A stretch of 64,000 nt of DNA. Origin: Pachypanchax playfairii (taxonomy: Eukaryota; Chordata; Actinopteri; Cyprinodontiformes; Aplocheilidae). The notes beneath the pieces were generated by a model. That model saw nothing but the letters and a program-made list of their open reading frames with translations, had not been told where the DNA came from and made no database searches. Below, one piece after another: positions 24,667 to 34,214 of the stretch. The DNA lies in assembly GCA_006937955.1 (NCBI GenBank), contig SSNP01000068.1, forward strand, positions 1,068,700 to 1,132,699. Direction: 5' to 3'. Numbering within the stretch: position 1 is the stretch's first letter; each line of letters begins with the position of its first letter. The position numbers were made by a program, and so were the translations under genes.

Positions 24667-25887
24667 CACTCACCGGCCACTTTATTAGGTACACCATGCT
24701 AGTAACGGGTTGGACCCCCTTTTGCCTTCAGAACTGCCTCAATTCTTCGTGGCATAGATTCAACAAGGTGCTGGAAGCATTCCTCAGAGAGTTTGGTCCA
24801 TATTGACATGATGGCATCACACAGTTGGCGCAGATTTGTCGGCTGCACATCCATGATGCGAATCTCCCGTTCCACCACATCCCAAAGATGCTCTATTGGA
24901 TTGAGATCTGGTGACTGTAGAGGCCATTTGAGTACAGTGAACTCATTGTCATGTTCAAGAAACCAGTCCGAGATGATTCCAGCTTTATGACATGGCGCAT
25001 TATCCTGCTGAAAGTAGCCATCAGAAGTTGGGTACATTGTGGTCATAAAGGGATGGACATGGTCAGCAACAATACACAGGTAGGCTGTGGCGTTGTAACG
25101 ATGCTCAATTGGTACCAAGGGGCCCAAAGAGTGCCAAGAAAATATTCCCCACACCATTACACCACCACCACCAGCCTGAACTGTTGATACAAGGCAGGAT
25201 GGATCCATGCTTTCATGTTGTTGACGCCAAATTCTGACCCTACCATCCGAATGTCGCAGCAGAAATCGAGACTCATCAGACCAGGCAACGTTTTTCCAAT
25301 CTTCTATTGTCCAATTTCGATGAGCTTGTGCAAATTGTAGCCTCAGTTTCCTGTTCTTAGCTGAAAGGAGTGGCACCCGGCGTGGTCTTCTGCTGCTGTA
25401 GCCCATCTGCCTCAAAGTTCGACGTACTGTGCGTTCAGAGATGCTCTTCTGCCTACCTTGGTTGTAACGAGTGGTTATTTGAGTCACTGTTGCCTTTCTA
25501 TCAGCTCGAACCAGTCTGGCCATTCTCCTCTGACCTCTGGCATCAACAAGGCAGTTCCGCCCACAGAACTGCCGCTCACTGGATATTTTTTCTTTTTCGG
25601 ACCATTCTCTGTAAACCCTAGAGATGGTTGTGCGTGAAAATCCCAGTAGATCAGCAGTTTCTGAAATACTCAGACCAGCCATTCTGGCACCAACAACCAT
25701 GCCACGTTCAAAGTCACTCAAATCACCTTTCTTCCCCATACTGATGCTCGGTTTGAACTGCAGGAGATTGTCTTGACCATGTGTACATGCCTAAATGCAC
25801 TGAGTTGCCGCCATGTGATTGGCTGATTAGAAATTAAGTGTTAACTAGCAGTTGGACAGGTGTACCTAATAAAGTGGCCGGTGAGTG
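24667..25887 (-). mobile_element. Tc1-like DD36E transposon, apparently intact
   Basis: 1221 bp bounded by inverted repeats starting CACTCACCGGCCACTTTATT (left) and ending with the exact inverse at 25887. A TA dinucleotide lies on each side (24665-24666 and 25888-25889). The inverted repeats extend about 28 bp. It carries one uninterrupted transposase gene on the minus strand. It sits in a TA-rich microsatellite, a favoured target. Both ends and the ORF are complete, so it may be capable of movement. Confidence 0.92.
24699..25739 (-). CDS. Tc1/mariner DD36E transposase, full length
   Basis: 346 residues. Residues about 1-110 form the paired-type helix-turn-helix DNA-binding region (SDFERGMVVGARMAGLSIS; LLGFSRTTISRVYREW; then SERTVRRTLRQMGY). 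The catalytic domain shows WSDESRF (D155), GYFQQDNAPCH (D246) and SPDLNPIEHLWD (E283). There are 36 residues between the second Asp and the Glu, so this is a DD36E enzyme, not the DD34E of classical Tc1. A glycine-rich box, QAGGGGVMVWG, is present. The reaction is cut-and-paste transposition into TA. No frameshift or stop is seen. The second copy at 33.1 kb differs at only a handful of residues, which suggests recent activity. Confidence 0.95.
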   Translation of the reverse strand: MGKKGDLSDFERGMVVGARMAGLSISETADLLGFSRTTISRVYREWSEKEKISSERQFCGRNCLVDARGQRRMARLVRADRKATVTQITTRYNQGRQKSISERTVRRTLRQMGYSSRRPRRVPLLSAKNRKLRLQFAQAHRNWTIEDWKNVAWSDESRFLLRHSDGRVRIWRQQHESMDPSCLVSTVQAGGGGVMVWGIFSWHSLGPLVPIEHRYNATAYLCIVADHVHPFMTTMYPTSDGYFQQDNAPCHKAGIISDWFLEHDNEFTVLKWPLQSPDLNPIEHLWDVVEREIRIMDVQPTNLRQLCDAIMSIWTKLSEECFQHLVESMPRRIEAVLKAKGGPTRY

Positions 25888-25907
25888 TATGTATATATAT
25901 ATATATA

Positions 25908-26680
25908 TATAAAAAAATTCCCTCTCGCCACTGGGTGATGTTTTTTCCCGTTCCAAGCTCAGGTCCTCTCCCAGAGGCCTGGGAGCTTGGGCAGTATTTT
26001 AGCTGTTCCAAGTACTGCACTTTTCTGGACTGAGATGTCTGAGGTTCTTCCAAGGATCTGCTGGAGCCATTCCTCCAGTTTGGGGGTTACTGCCCCAAGT
26101 GCTCCGATTACCATATTGTCACCTTCATCTTCCAAGTCTTCTCTAGCTCCTCTCTGAGCCCTTGGTATTTCTCAAGTTTCTCATGTTCCTTCTTCCTGAT
26201 GTTACCATCACTTGGAATTGCCACGTCCACCACAACTGCTTTCCTCTGCTCTTTATCAACCACCACATTGTCCGGTTGGCTCACCATTACCATTCTGTCT
26301 GTCTGGATCTGGAAGTCCCACAGGATCTTTACTCGGTCATTCTCCACCACCTTTGGAGGTGTTTCCCACGTTGACTTTGGGGTTTCCAGCCCATACTCCG
26401 CAGAGTATGCCAGCCCCTTGGTTATGACGTTCCATGTATGCTTTCCCTGCCAGCATTTTACACCCTGCTGTTATGTGCTGGATTGTCTCAGATGACTCTT
26501 TACACAGCCTACACCTTGGGTCGTCTGGTGTGGTAGATCTGGGCCTCTATCGCTCTGGTGCTTAGAGCCTGCTCCTGTGCTGCCAGGATGAGTGCCTCTG
26601 TGGTATCCTGTAGGCCGGCCCTCTCCAGCCATTGGTAGGATTTCTTGAGACATTCACAAGACATGTTGAGAACTTTCTTG
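25908..26680 (-). mobile_element. Rex6/Dong(R4)-type LINE 3' end, broken
   Basis: On the minus strand the conserved C-terminal part of a restriction-like-endonuclease LINE is readable: YQWLERAGLQDTTEALILAA near 26640, then VVENDRVKILWDFQIQTDRM, QPDNVVVDKEQRKAVVVDVA with the PD...D endonuclease core, EKLEKYQGLREELEKTW, and after a frameshift near 26110, VIGALGAVTPKLEEWLQQIL and LGTAKILPKLPGLW. The stop is at 25959-25961. A short 3' UTR ends in (TA)n at about 25892-25911. Other frameshifts occur near 26400-26520. The rest of the element is missing, as expected of 5' truncation on insertion. Confidence 0.8.
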
Positions 26681-27110
26681 AGAATGTGAATGTAATCAGT
26701 GTATGTGGTTGTGTGCAGAGAGTTATCAAGGACACCGTCTCTGGGACAACGCAGATGTTATGTCTTCCACAGTCTTTGGCGCCCGGTGGACACGGGTAAG
26801 GAGGGGGCTGTGTGTCTCGGTGCTCACTGCTCCAGGAGGAATTTAGTGTTTTGGCCTTGAGGCCAGCTGGAATGAGATAACACAGATTAAGTCGAAGCTG
26901 AAGAATTCCAACAGCTTCTCATTGTCCATATGGTGCACTATTGTGGAAAAAAGTCAGAATAATCCGAATTAGGCCAAATTGCATAGTACCAATAATTAAT
27001 CAATCACTTCTCCACTCCGAGCCGAAACTGCAACTTCTTGCCTATCCTGTTAGGCCTTGTGTTTCCGTGTGTGCAACTGAAACAAAAATAAACAAGTTGT
27101 TATTATATAG
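26681..27110. other. Flank of the Rex6-like LINE, no gene recognised
   Basis: May include further degraded LINE sequence up to about 26870 (a minus-strand reading contains LLTRVHRAPKTVED), but stops are frequent. Beyond that nothing is recognised. Confidence 0.35.
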
Positions 27111-27129
27111 TAATATTTTTTTCTTTTTT

Positions 27130-27227
27130 TTTTTCTTTTTTGATATCGTATCGTGACATATCGTTTCGTGACTCTGACATATCGAGGTGCATCGTATCGT
27201 GAGTTTAAGTGTATCGTCCCATCCCTA
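27130..27227. mobile_element. Right terminus of a hAT-like repeat
   Basis: Ends TATCGTCCCATCCCTA, preceded by repeated ATATCGTATCGTGAC-like motifs. The inverse, TAGGGATGGGACGATA, is a familiar fish hAT-like terminus. A left partner was not identified. Confidence 0.5.
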
Positions 27228-28129
27228 TTTGTAACCACCGTTTTTCTGCGAACTTTTCATATTACTTTGGTTTACTCCTCTGATTTTCTACAACCAAACC
27301 AGTTCCAAACTGCGACCGTTAGAAGAGCTGTTCTTACATTTCCTGAATTTTCCTCCGAGCAACCTGTAGGTGACATCCTCTCCTACCCATCATGCTTTCT
27401 GGGCTTTTTGCTGTTCATTTGTCCTCCATGGAGATAAACTGTTGTTTACACTTCAGGTCATACTGGAAGTCAACCGTAGCAATAAGTATCTGTCTGCACC
27501 CAGATGGTGTAGACTCACTGAAGCAGAATACCCTGAAAAGCAGCAGGAGATTAGATTAGGATTAGGGTTGTGGAAAGAAGTGACTGGTTCTTCTATGTCT
27601 GGATCTGTTGACTTAGTTTGTGTCAGTATCTTTGTGTATGTGGGACCTTGAAAGTTGTGTAATTTACAGTCTTTGTATGCTTTTGCTGTGTTTTTTCAAA
27701 TAACATGTCTGCAAACACACAGGAAGTGTGTAGCAGGTGTTTTGTGTCATCACCCCCATCCAGCAAATCAAATGAGCGAATGACAGGTAGAACAAAAACA
27801 AATCTCTCGCACTGGTGAGAGTAAGCACCGACCAATGACAAGTGTTTATCGTGTTTGTGATGGACAGAGATGAAGGGAAACACGTGTCTTTTTTTTCTGA
27901 ATGGATGTGACGATGATGAGAAAAAGATGAAGTAAACAAGTGCTCAGAGACACATAGGAAAAGAGATGGTGTTTATTCTTGACTTTTAAAAATTCACTTG
28001 GCAAATAGTAGCTAAGCAATTTTTCTTTCTGAACACTCATTTTGAGTTTGATCCAGAATTACAATCAAGTTGCAAGTTATTCAGTCTGCAGACAGTCATG
28101 ATAAAAGAAAAGATCTATTGTTTGAACTA
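27228..28129. other. No gene recognised
   Basis: Single-copy-like AT-rich sequence with short ORFs only. Confidence 0.4.
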
Positions 28130-28215
28130 GGGCTGGGCGATATGAACCAAAATTCATATCTCAATATTTTTCATCTGAATCTCGATATGATATGTATATA
28201 TATATATATATGTGT
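28130..28215. mobile_element. hAT-like terminus plus (TA)n
   Basis: Reads AGGGCTGGGCGATATGAACC followed by AATTCATATCTCAATATT, then (TA)n at about 28195-28211. It is the same terminus type as the fragment at 18020, in opposite orientation. Confidence 0.5.
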
Positions 28216-28316
28216 ATAATGATGATGCCTGTGATGTAGACAATGGAAAAGATCAGCATCATGTTCTGCTTCAGCTATTACAAATTTCAAATGCAGTAGC
28301 CACTCTTTAACCCTAA

Positions 28317-29017
28317 CCCCTCCTTTCCACCGGTTGCGTCAGCAGCACGTTACTGAAGCAGCACGTCTTGCTCACGTATTCTGCTGCTTGGCCCTTTCCA
28401 CCGGGTGCGTATCAGGCGCGTAGCAGCAGGGAAGCAACCGTCATTGAAAGAGCATGAAGTCACGTGAGATTAGCAAAATCACGCGTGACTTCGTCAGTAT
28501 TCACAACAAGAAGCAGAAAAAAACTACAACATGGCTCCAAAAGGTTTGTGTTTTATGTTCTGCCCATTGTATGTAAATATGAAGGACGTTTAAAGATCCA
28601 GAGGGCTGCTCCCTCGGAGCGTATTTTGGTTATGGAAAAGTTTATAGCGAGGGTCTATAAGACCCAATAGTGGAGTGCCATTGTTCAGCAATTGTCTCTG
28701 CTTCACCACACCTCAATCAAACAAGGCTGTGAGAAACTGTTTTTTAACTGTTTTCAATTGTTTTTCAACCTCGATCTTCAAGGCAGATGTCTTCCCCTTT
28801 CCAAAATGTCGAACTTGTGATGCGTTTCAGACGCGTAGTGCGTAAAAAATAGAACCGCCGCGTATGTGCCGCGAGATGTCGCTCCTGAGACGCGTTTGAC
28901 TCGTGCTGCTGATGGATTTGGTGGAAAGGGTTCTATTGACTACAGCGGTATCTATCAGCTGCGTGTGACCTGCTGCTGCAGTAACGCGCTGCTGACACAT
29001 CCGGTGGAAAGGAGGGG
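28317..29017. mobile_element. PIF/Harbinger-like MITE with TAA target duplication
   Basis: 701 bp. The left end, CCCCTCCTTTCCACCGG then TTGCGTCAGCAGCACGTTAC, is the inverse of the right end, GTAACGCGCTGCTGACACAT then CCGGTGGAAAGGAGGGG. TAA flanks both sides (28314-28316 and 29018-29020). A 3-bp TWA duplication is the mark of PIF/Harbinger. There is no transposase. Related partial copies lie at 32868, 44828 and 62440. Confidence 0.8.
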
Positions 29018-29126
29018 TAAGAGGGCAGCACTAAGCTGTTTTTAGACCAAAAAGTGTTAAATTACACACATTTACAAGAAAATGTCAACAAAGGCCCAGG
29101 AACTGAAAGATTGCATTGATAAAAAC

Positions 29127-30356
29127 TAGTGCTGTCAAACAATTAAAATATTTAATCGCGATTAATCGAATTTATGTCCAAGTTAATTCGCAATTAAGCT
29201 TGATTAATTGCACATTATCTAGTTCAAGTGTCCCTTGATTTCTTTTTTGTCCCAGTTATTTTTTTTCTCATTTTAATGCTCTTATGGAAGAGTGGATCGG
29301 CTTGCTTTGTGCAAATGTTTTTATTGAAAAAAACACTGGCATATACCTAAATTCAACAGTCATTCACAGTTGGAGAAAATGATCTCACACACTATATAAC
29401 ACTGTTCAACAGAAGGCTGAAGAAAAAAGTGTCACATCTCTTCAACAGGGATCAAAACAGGGGGATACGAAATAAAATAAAGTGCACATGTTAAGGTAAA
29501 TCAGACAAAATAGCCTGTAGTGCAATTAAATGATGGTTTAACATATTCTTTCAAGTTTGTTTTGAACGTAACAATAAGGCCACAGCTCTCTCACGGAACG
29601 GAATATTTTAGGGTGCTGAGAAATCCTGTTCCCCCCTGTAACTTTGACATAAAAAGACCAAACGTCTTCATATTCACAGAAGTAAGTGTCCATGATGAGA
29701 GGATTGTGGACAGAAAAGGACAGGCTTGTCAGTCAAAGTATTAAAAAGTAAGGAGGGGGGAACGGAATATTTCAGGGTGCTGAAAAATCCTGTTTCCCCC
29801 TGTAACTTTGACTGTCTGTCCGTTCATCCATCTACATATATAAAGTAATATAAAAACATGGCAGCCTAAACAAACAAGAAGTTATAGAAAATAGTGTTTG
29901 GTGGATGATAATCATTTCAATTGAAATTCCAAAATGTATTTTTAATCCCAGAGTAAAATTAATCATTGTTGTAGCTCAGACTAATCAAGAACCACCAGAT
30001 TAATGTACGTGAATACCGAGAGACTTGATTCTCACGGCGAGTAAAAAAAAACACTCAAAACAATTTTCGTTCATTGATTTAACGGAAGCTTAATAAAGCA
30101 AGAACTTCGACAGGGAAACTTGTCCTTTTATCAGTCTAGTTTCAGTCTAGCGAGAAACTGATCAGAAGGGCTGTGAAGCTTGTCGGCTCCGCCCCTCTGG
30201 CTGTGGTGAGCGCTCCCGAGACAGGGGAAACAGAATATTTCAGGGGAACACATTTTCGCACAAGAGAACGAGCGTTAATCTCGCGATAAAAAAATGCACG
30301 CCGTTAAAATGGGTTTCAGTTAACGTCATTAATAACGCGTTTAACTGACAGCACTA
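29127..30356. mobile_element. Non-autonomous hAT element with perfect 8-bp duplication
   Basis: 1230 bp. The left end TAGTGCTGTCAAACAATT is followed by AATCGCGATTAATCG. The right end ACTGACAGCACTA is its inverse. The flanks ATAAAAAC (29119-29126) and ATAAAAAC (30357-30364) are identical. The interior has two related blocks (GAACGGAATATTT near 29597 and 29760, each followed within about 20 bases by ATCCTGTT) and no transposase. Confidence 0.9.
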
Positions 30357-30365
30357 ATAAAAACC

Positions 30366-31140
30366 CATTTTTATCAATTGGCACTAAAGGGCCTAAAGTG
30401 TGCCAAAGAAAACATCCCCCACACCATTATACCACCACCACCAGCCTGCACAGTGGTAACAAGGCATGATGTATCCATGTTCTCATTCTGTTTACGCCAA
30501 ATTCTGACTCTACCATTTGAATGTCTTAACAAAAATCGAGACTCATCAGACAAGGCAACATTTTTCCAGTCTTCAACTGTCCAATTTTGGTAAGCTAATG
30601 CAAATTGTAGCCTCTTTTTCCTATTTGTAGTGGAGATGAGTGGTACCCGGTGAGGTCTTCTGCTGTTGTCGCCCATCTGCCTCAAGGTTGTCCATGTTGT
30701 GGCTTCACAAATGCTTTGCTGCATTCCTCAGTTGTAATGAGTGGTTATTTCAGTCAAAGTTGCTCTTCTATCAGCTCAAATCAGTCAGCCCGTTCTCCTC
30801 TGACCTTTAGCATCAACAAGGCATTTTCGCCCACAGGATTGCCGCATACTGGATGTTTTTCCCTTTTCACATCATTCTCTGTAAACCCTAGAAATGGTTT
30901 TGAAAATCCCAGTAACTGAGCAGATTGTGAAATACTCAGACCGGCCCGTCTGGCACCAACAACCATACCACGCTCAAAATTGCTTATATCGCCTTTCGTT
31001 CCCGTTCTGACATTCAGTTTGGAGTTCAGGGGATTGTCTTAACCAGGACCACACCCCTAAATCCATTCAAGCAACTGCCATGTGATTGGTTGATTAGATA
31101 ATTGCATTAAGGAGAAGTTGAACAGGTGTTCCTAATAATC
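30366..31140 (-). pseudogene. Degenerate Tc1-like transposase, 3' truncated
   Basis: A minus-strand relative of the DD36E element. It reads MVVGARRAGLSISQSAQLLG around 30966, WTTLRQMGDNSRRPHRVPL around 30690, VALSDESRFLLRHSNGRVRI, and VQAGGGGIMVWGMF near 30420. Frameshifts separate the parts, and the C-terminal half with the second Asp and Glu is missing. The outer end near 31120-31150 (GTGTTCCTAATAATCCATTA) is a diverged inverted repeat. It is older than the two DD36E copies. Confidence 0.85.
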
Positions 31141-32867
31141 CATTAGGGGAGTGTTTATTATGGTAGTTGGAAAGGGTCAATTTAAGTGAAGACATTTTTT
31201 TATGTAATTTAGCACATTTTAGTAAAATGAAAGATTTTAAATGGTTAGTATTCACCAGCACCCTGACCCATTTTTTTAATCTGAAAAGTGAGGAGATTTA
31301 GTGCTATAAAAAGACGTCTTCTGGCAAATGTTATTCTTGTTTTTATAGCTAAATTGTTCTTCAACAAACACTCCTGCAAAATGAAAAAAACAAAACACAA
31401 AGGTATAAATGCTAACAGTTATTTTATTAACATGTCATTATGCGATTTGTCTACCTCTGTTGAGTTAGTAAAACTCGTGATTTGGGTTAACATTTTTAGT
31501 TTTGTTTCTGCAGGTTGGTTGTAAACAGGATAACATGTTTGTAAAAACATGGGATTTAAAAAGGTTGCGTTAGATCCTTTGTATTGGTATGCTTAGCTGT
31601 GTCTATTTGAAAGTAAATCCTGTTTCATTGATTATATTTTAGGGTCTTTTTGTACTTTAATTTTGTGTGTTATCCTTTTTCAAGCCTTTTCTCCATCCAT
31701 ACCCCGTCATCCCGTTTCCTTCATTCTGCCCCATGTTAATGCTCGAATTCCTCAGTCTCTTTCTTCACACCGTCACCTTCTCATCTGAGTTGCCTCCTTC
31801 ACTTTCTATTCATCCTTCTTCATCTGTGGCTTTTTCTCCTCCCCGTCCATCGCTCAGGGTTTCTGCCTCCATTAGTGGGAAATGGAAAAAGTGACATCAG
31901 CTATTTGGTAAACGGAGAGAGATGGAGAGACAGAAAGAGACAGAAGATGAAACTCAGGATGGGAAAATGAAAAGCAAAGGTCAAAAGAGTGACAGAGAGA
32001 ATGATTGTAAAAGAGAGGAAAGGAAAGCAGAAGAAAAGAGAAAAGACTGACATGTGATAGTGAATAAAAGACAAATATGGAAAGAGAGGAAGAGGTAGAG
32101 ATCCATTAAAGAGAAAGTAAGAGAAAGAGAGAGGCTTCACCTCATTAACCTCCTAATGCAGAGTAAATATACAGTCTAAATGGAACAAAGACTGTGTGTG
32201 TGTGTTTACCGTCAAGCTGCTCTGTGTGTGCATGTGCATGGGTGTTTTCACCAAATACATTACTGATATACCCATGAGAAGGTGAGTCTCTACTGAAATA
32301 CCAGCAGGTTGGTGTAAAACGGTCCTAAAATGGCTGACGTGCATTTACTTCCTGGAAAGAGGAGGGCTTTAAAGGAATGATGATGAGTTTGATAACAGTG
32401 GTAAAGAGTAAAAGCAACGTGTTTTTATGGGTTCAGAAGTGTGTCATATTGGTGCTTAATAGGCAGTATTAAGATTGAGGAATATTTTAACAAAATATTC
32501 GTAGCTGGAGTTACTTGAAATGGCTGCAGTTTTTATATCATCAGGCTTGTGAAGTTATTCAAAATAATTTGATATTATGTAGAGCTTAAACCTGTGTGAC
32601 ATCACGATACATAAGTGTCGCTGGTGTGATTTGATGATGATGAAGAACGAAATGATCAAAACCAGAAGAAAATCTAAAAGTATTAATAACAATACTTCAG
32701 TGTTTCCTTGTTCTAATTAAATTACAATTGACCTGCTGTAAAAGTGTGCATTGAAACTCAAACCTTTGAAAACATTTTACCTTTTGAGCCAATAATCTTT
32801 TTGTAGATGCATCTGAAAAATCAAACAAAAGCTCTCTTTGAATAACTCAGGTGACCCTTCTATTCCA
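31141..32867. other. No gene recognised; purine-rich tract
   Basis: Contains a strongly purine-biased stretch at 31912-32135 (GAGAGAGA/AAAGAGAGG type) and a short GT tract near 32192. I see no exon. Confidence 0.45.
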
Positions 32868-32948
32868 GTGGAAGCGTCTGCAGTGCGCATAGTTTTGCTC
32901 GCACAATTAGCCGAGCGTCCCTTCCCACCGGGAACGCTTCACACGCTT
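32868..32948. mobile_element. Fragment of the Harbinger-like MITE family
   Basis: CCAGTGGAAGCGTCTGCAGT and ATTAGCCGAGCGTCCCTTCC align with CCACTGGACGCGTAGCAGCG and ATTAGCCATGTGTCCCTTCC in the copy at 44828. It is cut off by the Tc1-like copy that follows. Confidence 0.55.
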
Positions 32949-32950
32949 AT

Positions 32951-34163
32951 CACTTACCACTTTATTAGGTACACCTGTCCAACTGCTCGTTAACACTTAA
33001 TTTCTAATCAGCCAATCACAAGGCGGCAACTCAGTGCATTTAGGCATGTACACATGGTCAAGACAATCTCCTGCAGTTCAAACCGAGCATCAGTATGGGG
33101 AAGAAAGGTGATTTGAGTGACTTTGAACGTGGCATGGTTGTGGTGCCAGAATGGCTGGTCTGAGTATTTCAGAAACTGCTGATCTACTGGGATTTTCACG
33201 CACAACCATCTCTAGGGTTTACAGAGAATGGTCCGAAAAAGAAAAAATATCCAGTGAGCGGCAGTTCTGTGGGCGGAACTGCCTTGTTGATGCCAGAGGT
33301 CAGAGGAGAATGGCCAGACTGGTTCGAGCTGATAGAAAGGCAACAGTGACTCAAATAACCACTCGTTACAACCAAGGTAGGCAGAAGAGCATCTCTGAAC
33401 GCACAGTACGTCCAACTTTGAGGCAGATGGGCTACAGCAGCAGAAGACCACGCCGGGTGCCACTCCTTTCAGCTAAGAACAGGAAACTGAGGCTACAATT
33501 TGCACAAGCTCATCGAAATTGGACAATAGAAGATTGGAAAAACGTTGCCTGGTCTGATGAGTCTCGATTTCTGCTGCGACATTCGGATGGTAGGGTCAGA
33601 ATTTGGCGTCAACAACATGAAAGCATGGATCCATCCTGCCTTGTATCAACAGTTCAGGCTGGTGGTGGTGGTGTAATGGTGTGGGGAATATTTTCTTGGC
33701 ACTCTTTGGGCCCCTTGGTACCAATTAAGCATCGTTACAACGCCACAGCCTACCTGAGTATTGTTGCTGACCATGTCCATCCCTTTATGACCACAATGTA
33801 CCCAACTTCTGATGGCTACTTTCAGCAGGATAATGCGCCATGTCATAAAGCTGGAATCATCTCGGACTGGTTTCTTGAACATGACAATGAGTTCACTGTA
33901 CTCAAATGGCCTCCACAGTCACCAGATCTCAATCCAATAGAGCATCTTTGGGATGTGGTGGAACGGGAAATTCGCATCATGGATGTGCAGCCGACAAATC
34001 TGCGCCAACTGTGTGATGCCATCATGTCAATATGGACCAAACTCTCTCAGGAATGCTTCCAGCACCTTGTTGAATCTATGCCACGAAGAATTGAGGCAGT
34101 TCTGAAGGCAAAAGGGGGTCCCCGTTACTAGCATGGTGTACCTAATAAAGTGGCCGGTGAGTG
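32951..34163 (+). mobile_element. Second DD36E Tc1-like copy, nearly intact
   Basis: The right inverted repeat is intact (ends GGCCGGTGAGTG, then TA). The left one is damaged: CACTTACC joins directly to ACTTTATTAGG, losing GGCC-like bases. The transposase gene inside has a one-base deletion. It is oriented opposite to the 24.7 kb copy. Confidence 0.9.
33095..34131 (+). pseudogene. DD36E transposase with a 1-bp deletion near the N-terminus
   Basis: Begins MGKKGDLSDFERGMVV in the same place as the intact copy. GTTGTTGGTGCC of that copy reads GTTGTGGTGCC here (about 33136-33147), shifting the frame after residue 16. From the internal Met at 33151 the remaining 326 residues are open and keep all three catalytic residues (WSDESRF, QQDNAPCH, NPIEHLWD). 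Differences from the other copy are few: R to P in SERTV(R/P)TLRQ, E to K and C to S near HRYNATAYL, L to P in KWP(L/P)Q, E to Q in KLS(E/Q)ECF, and loss of one Thr near the end. Confidence 0.93.
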
Positions 34164-34175
34164 TATGTGTATATA

Positions 34176-34214
34176 CACTCACCGGCCACTTTATTAGGTA
34201 CACCATGCTAGTAA
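34176..34214. mobile_element. Solo DD36E terminus facing the previous copy
   Basis: CACTCACCGGCCACTTTATT and onward to CATGCTAGTAA, identical to the left end of the 24.7 kb element, starting just 12 bases after the end of the second copy. Only the inverted repeat and about ten more bases survive. Confidence 0.85.

Noticed and set aside
26162..26495. Plus-strand ORFs overlapping the Rex6-like LINE
   Set aside because: They are antisense to the clearly conserved LINE protein.
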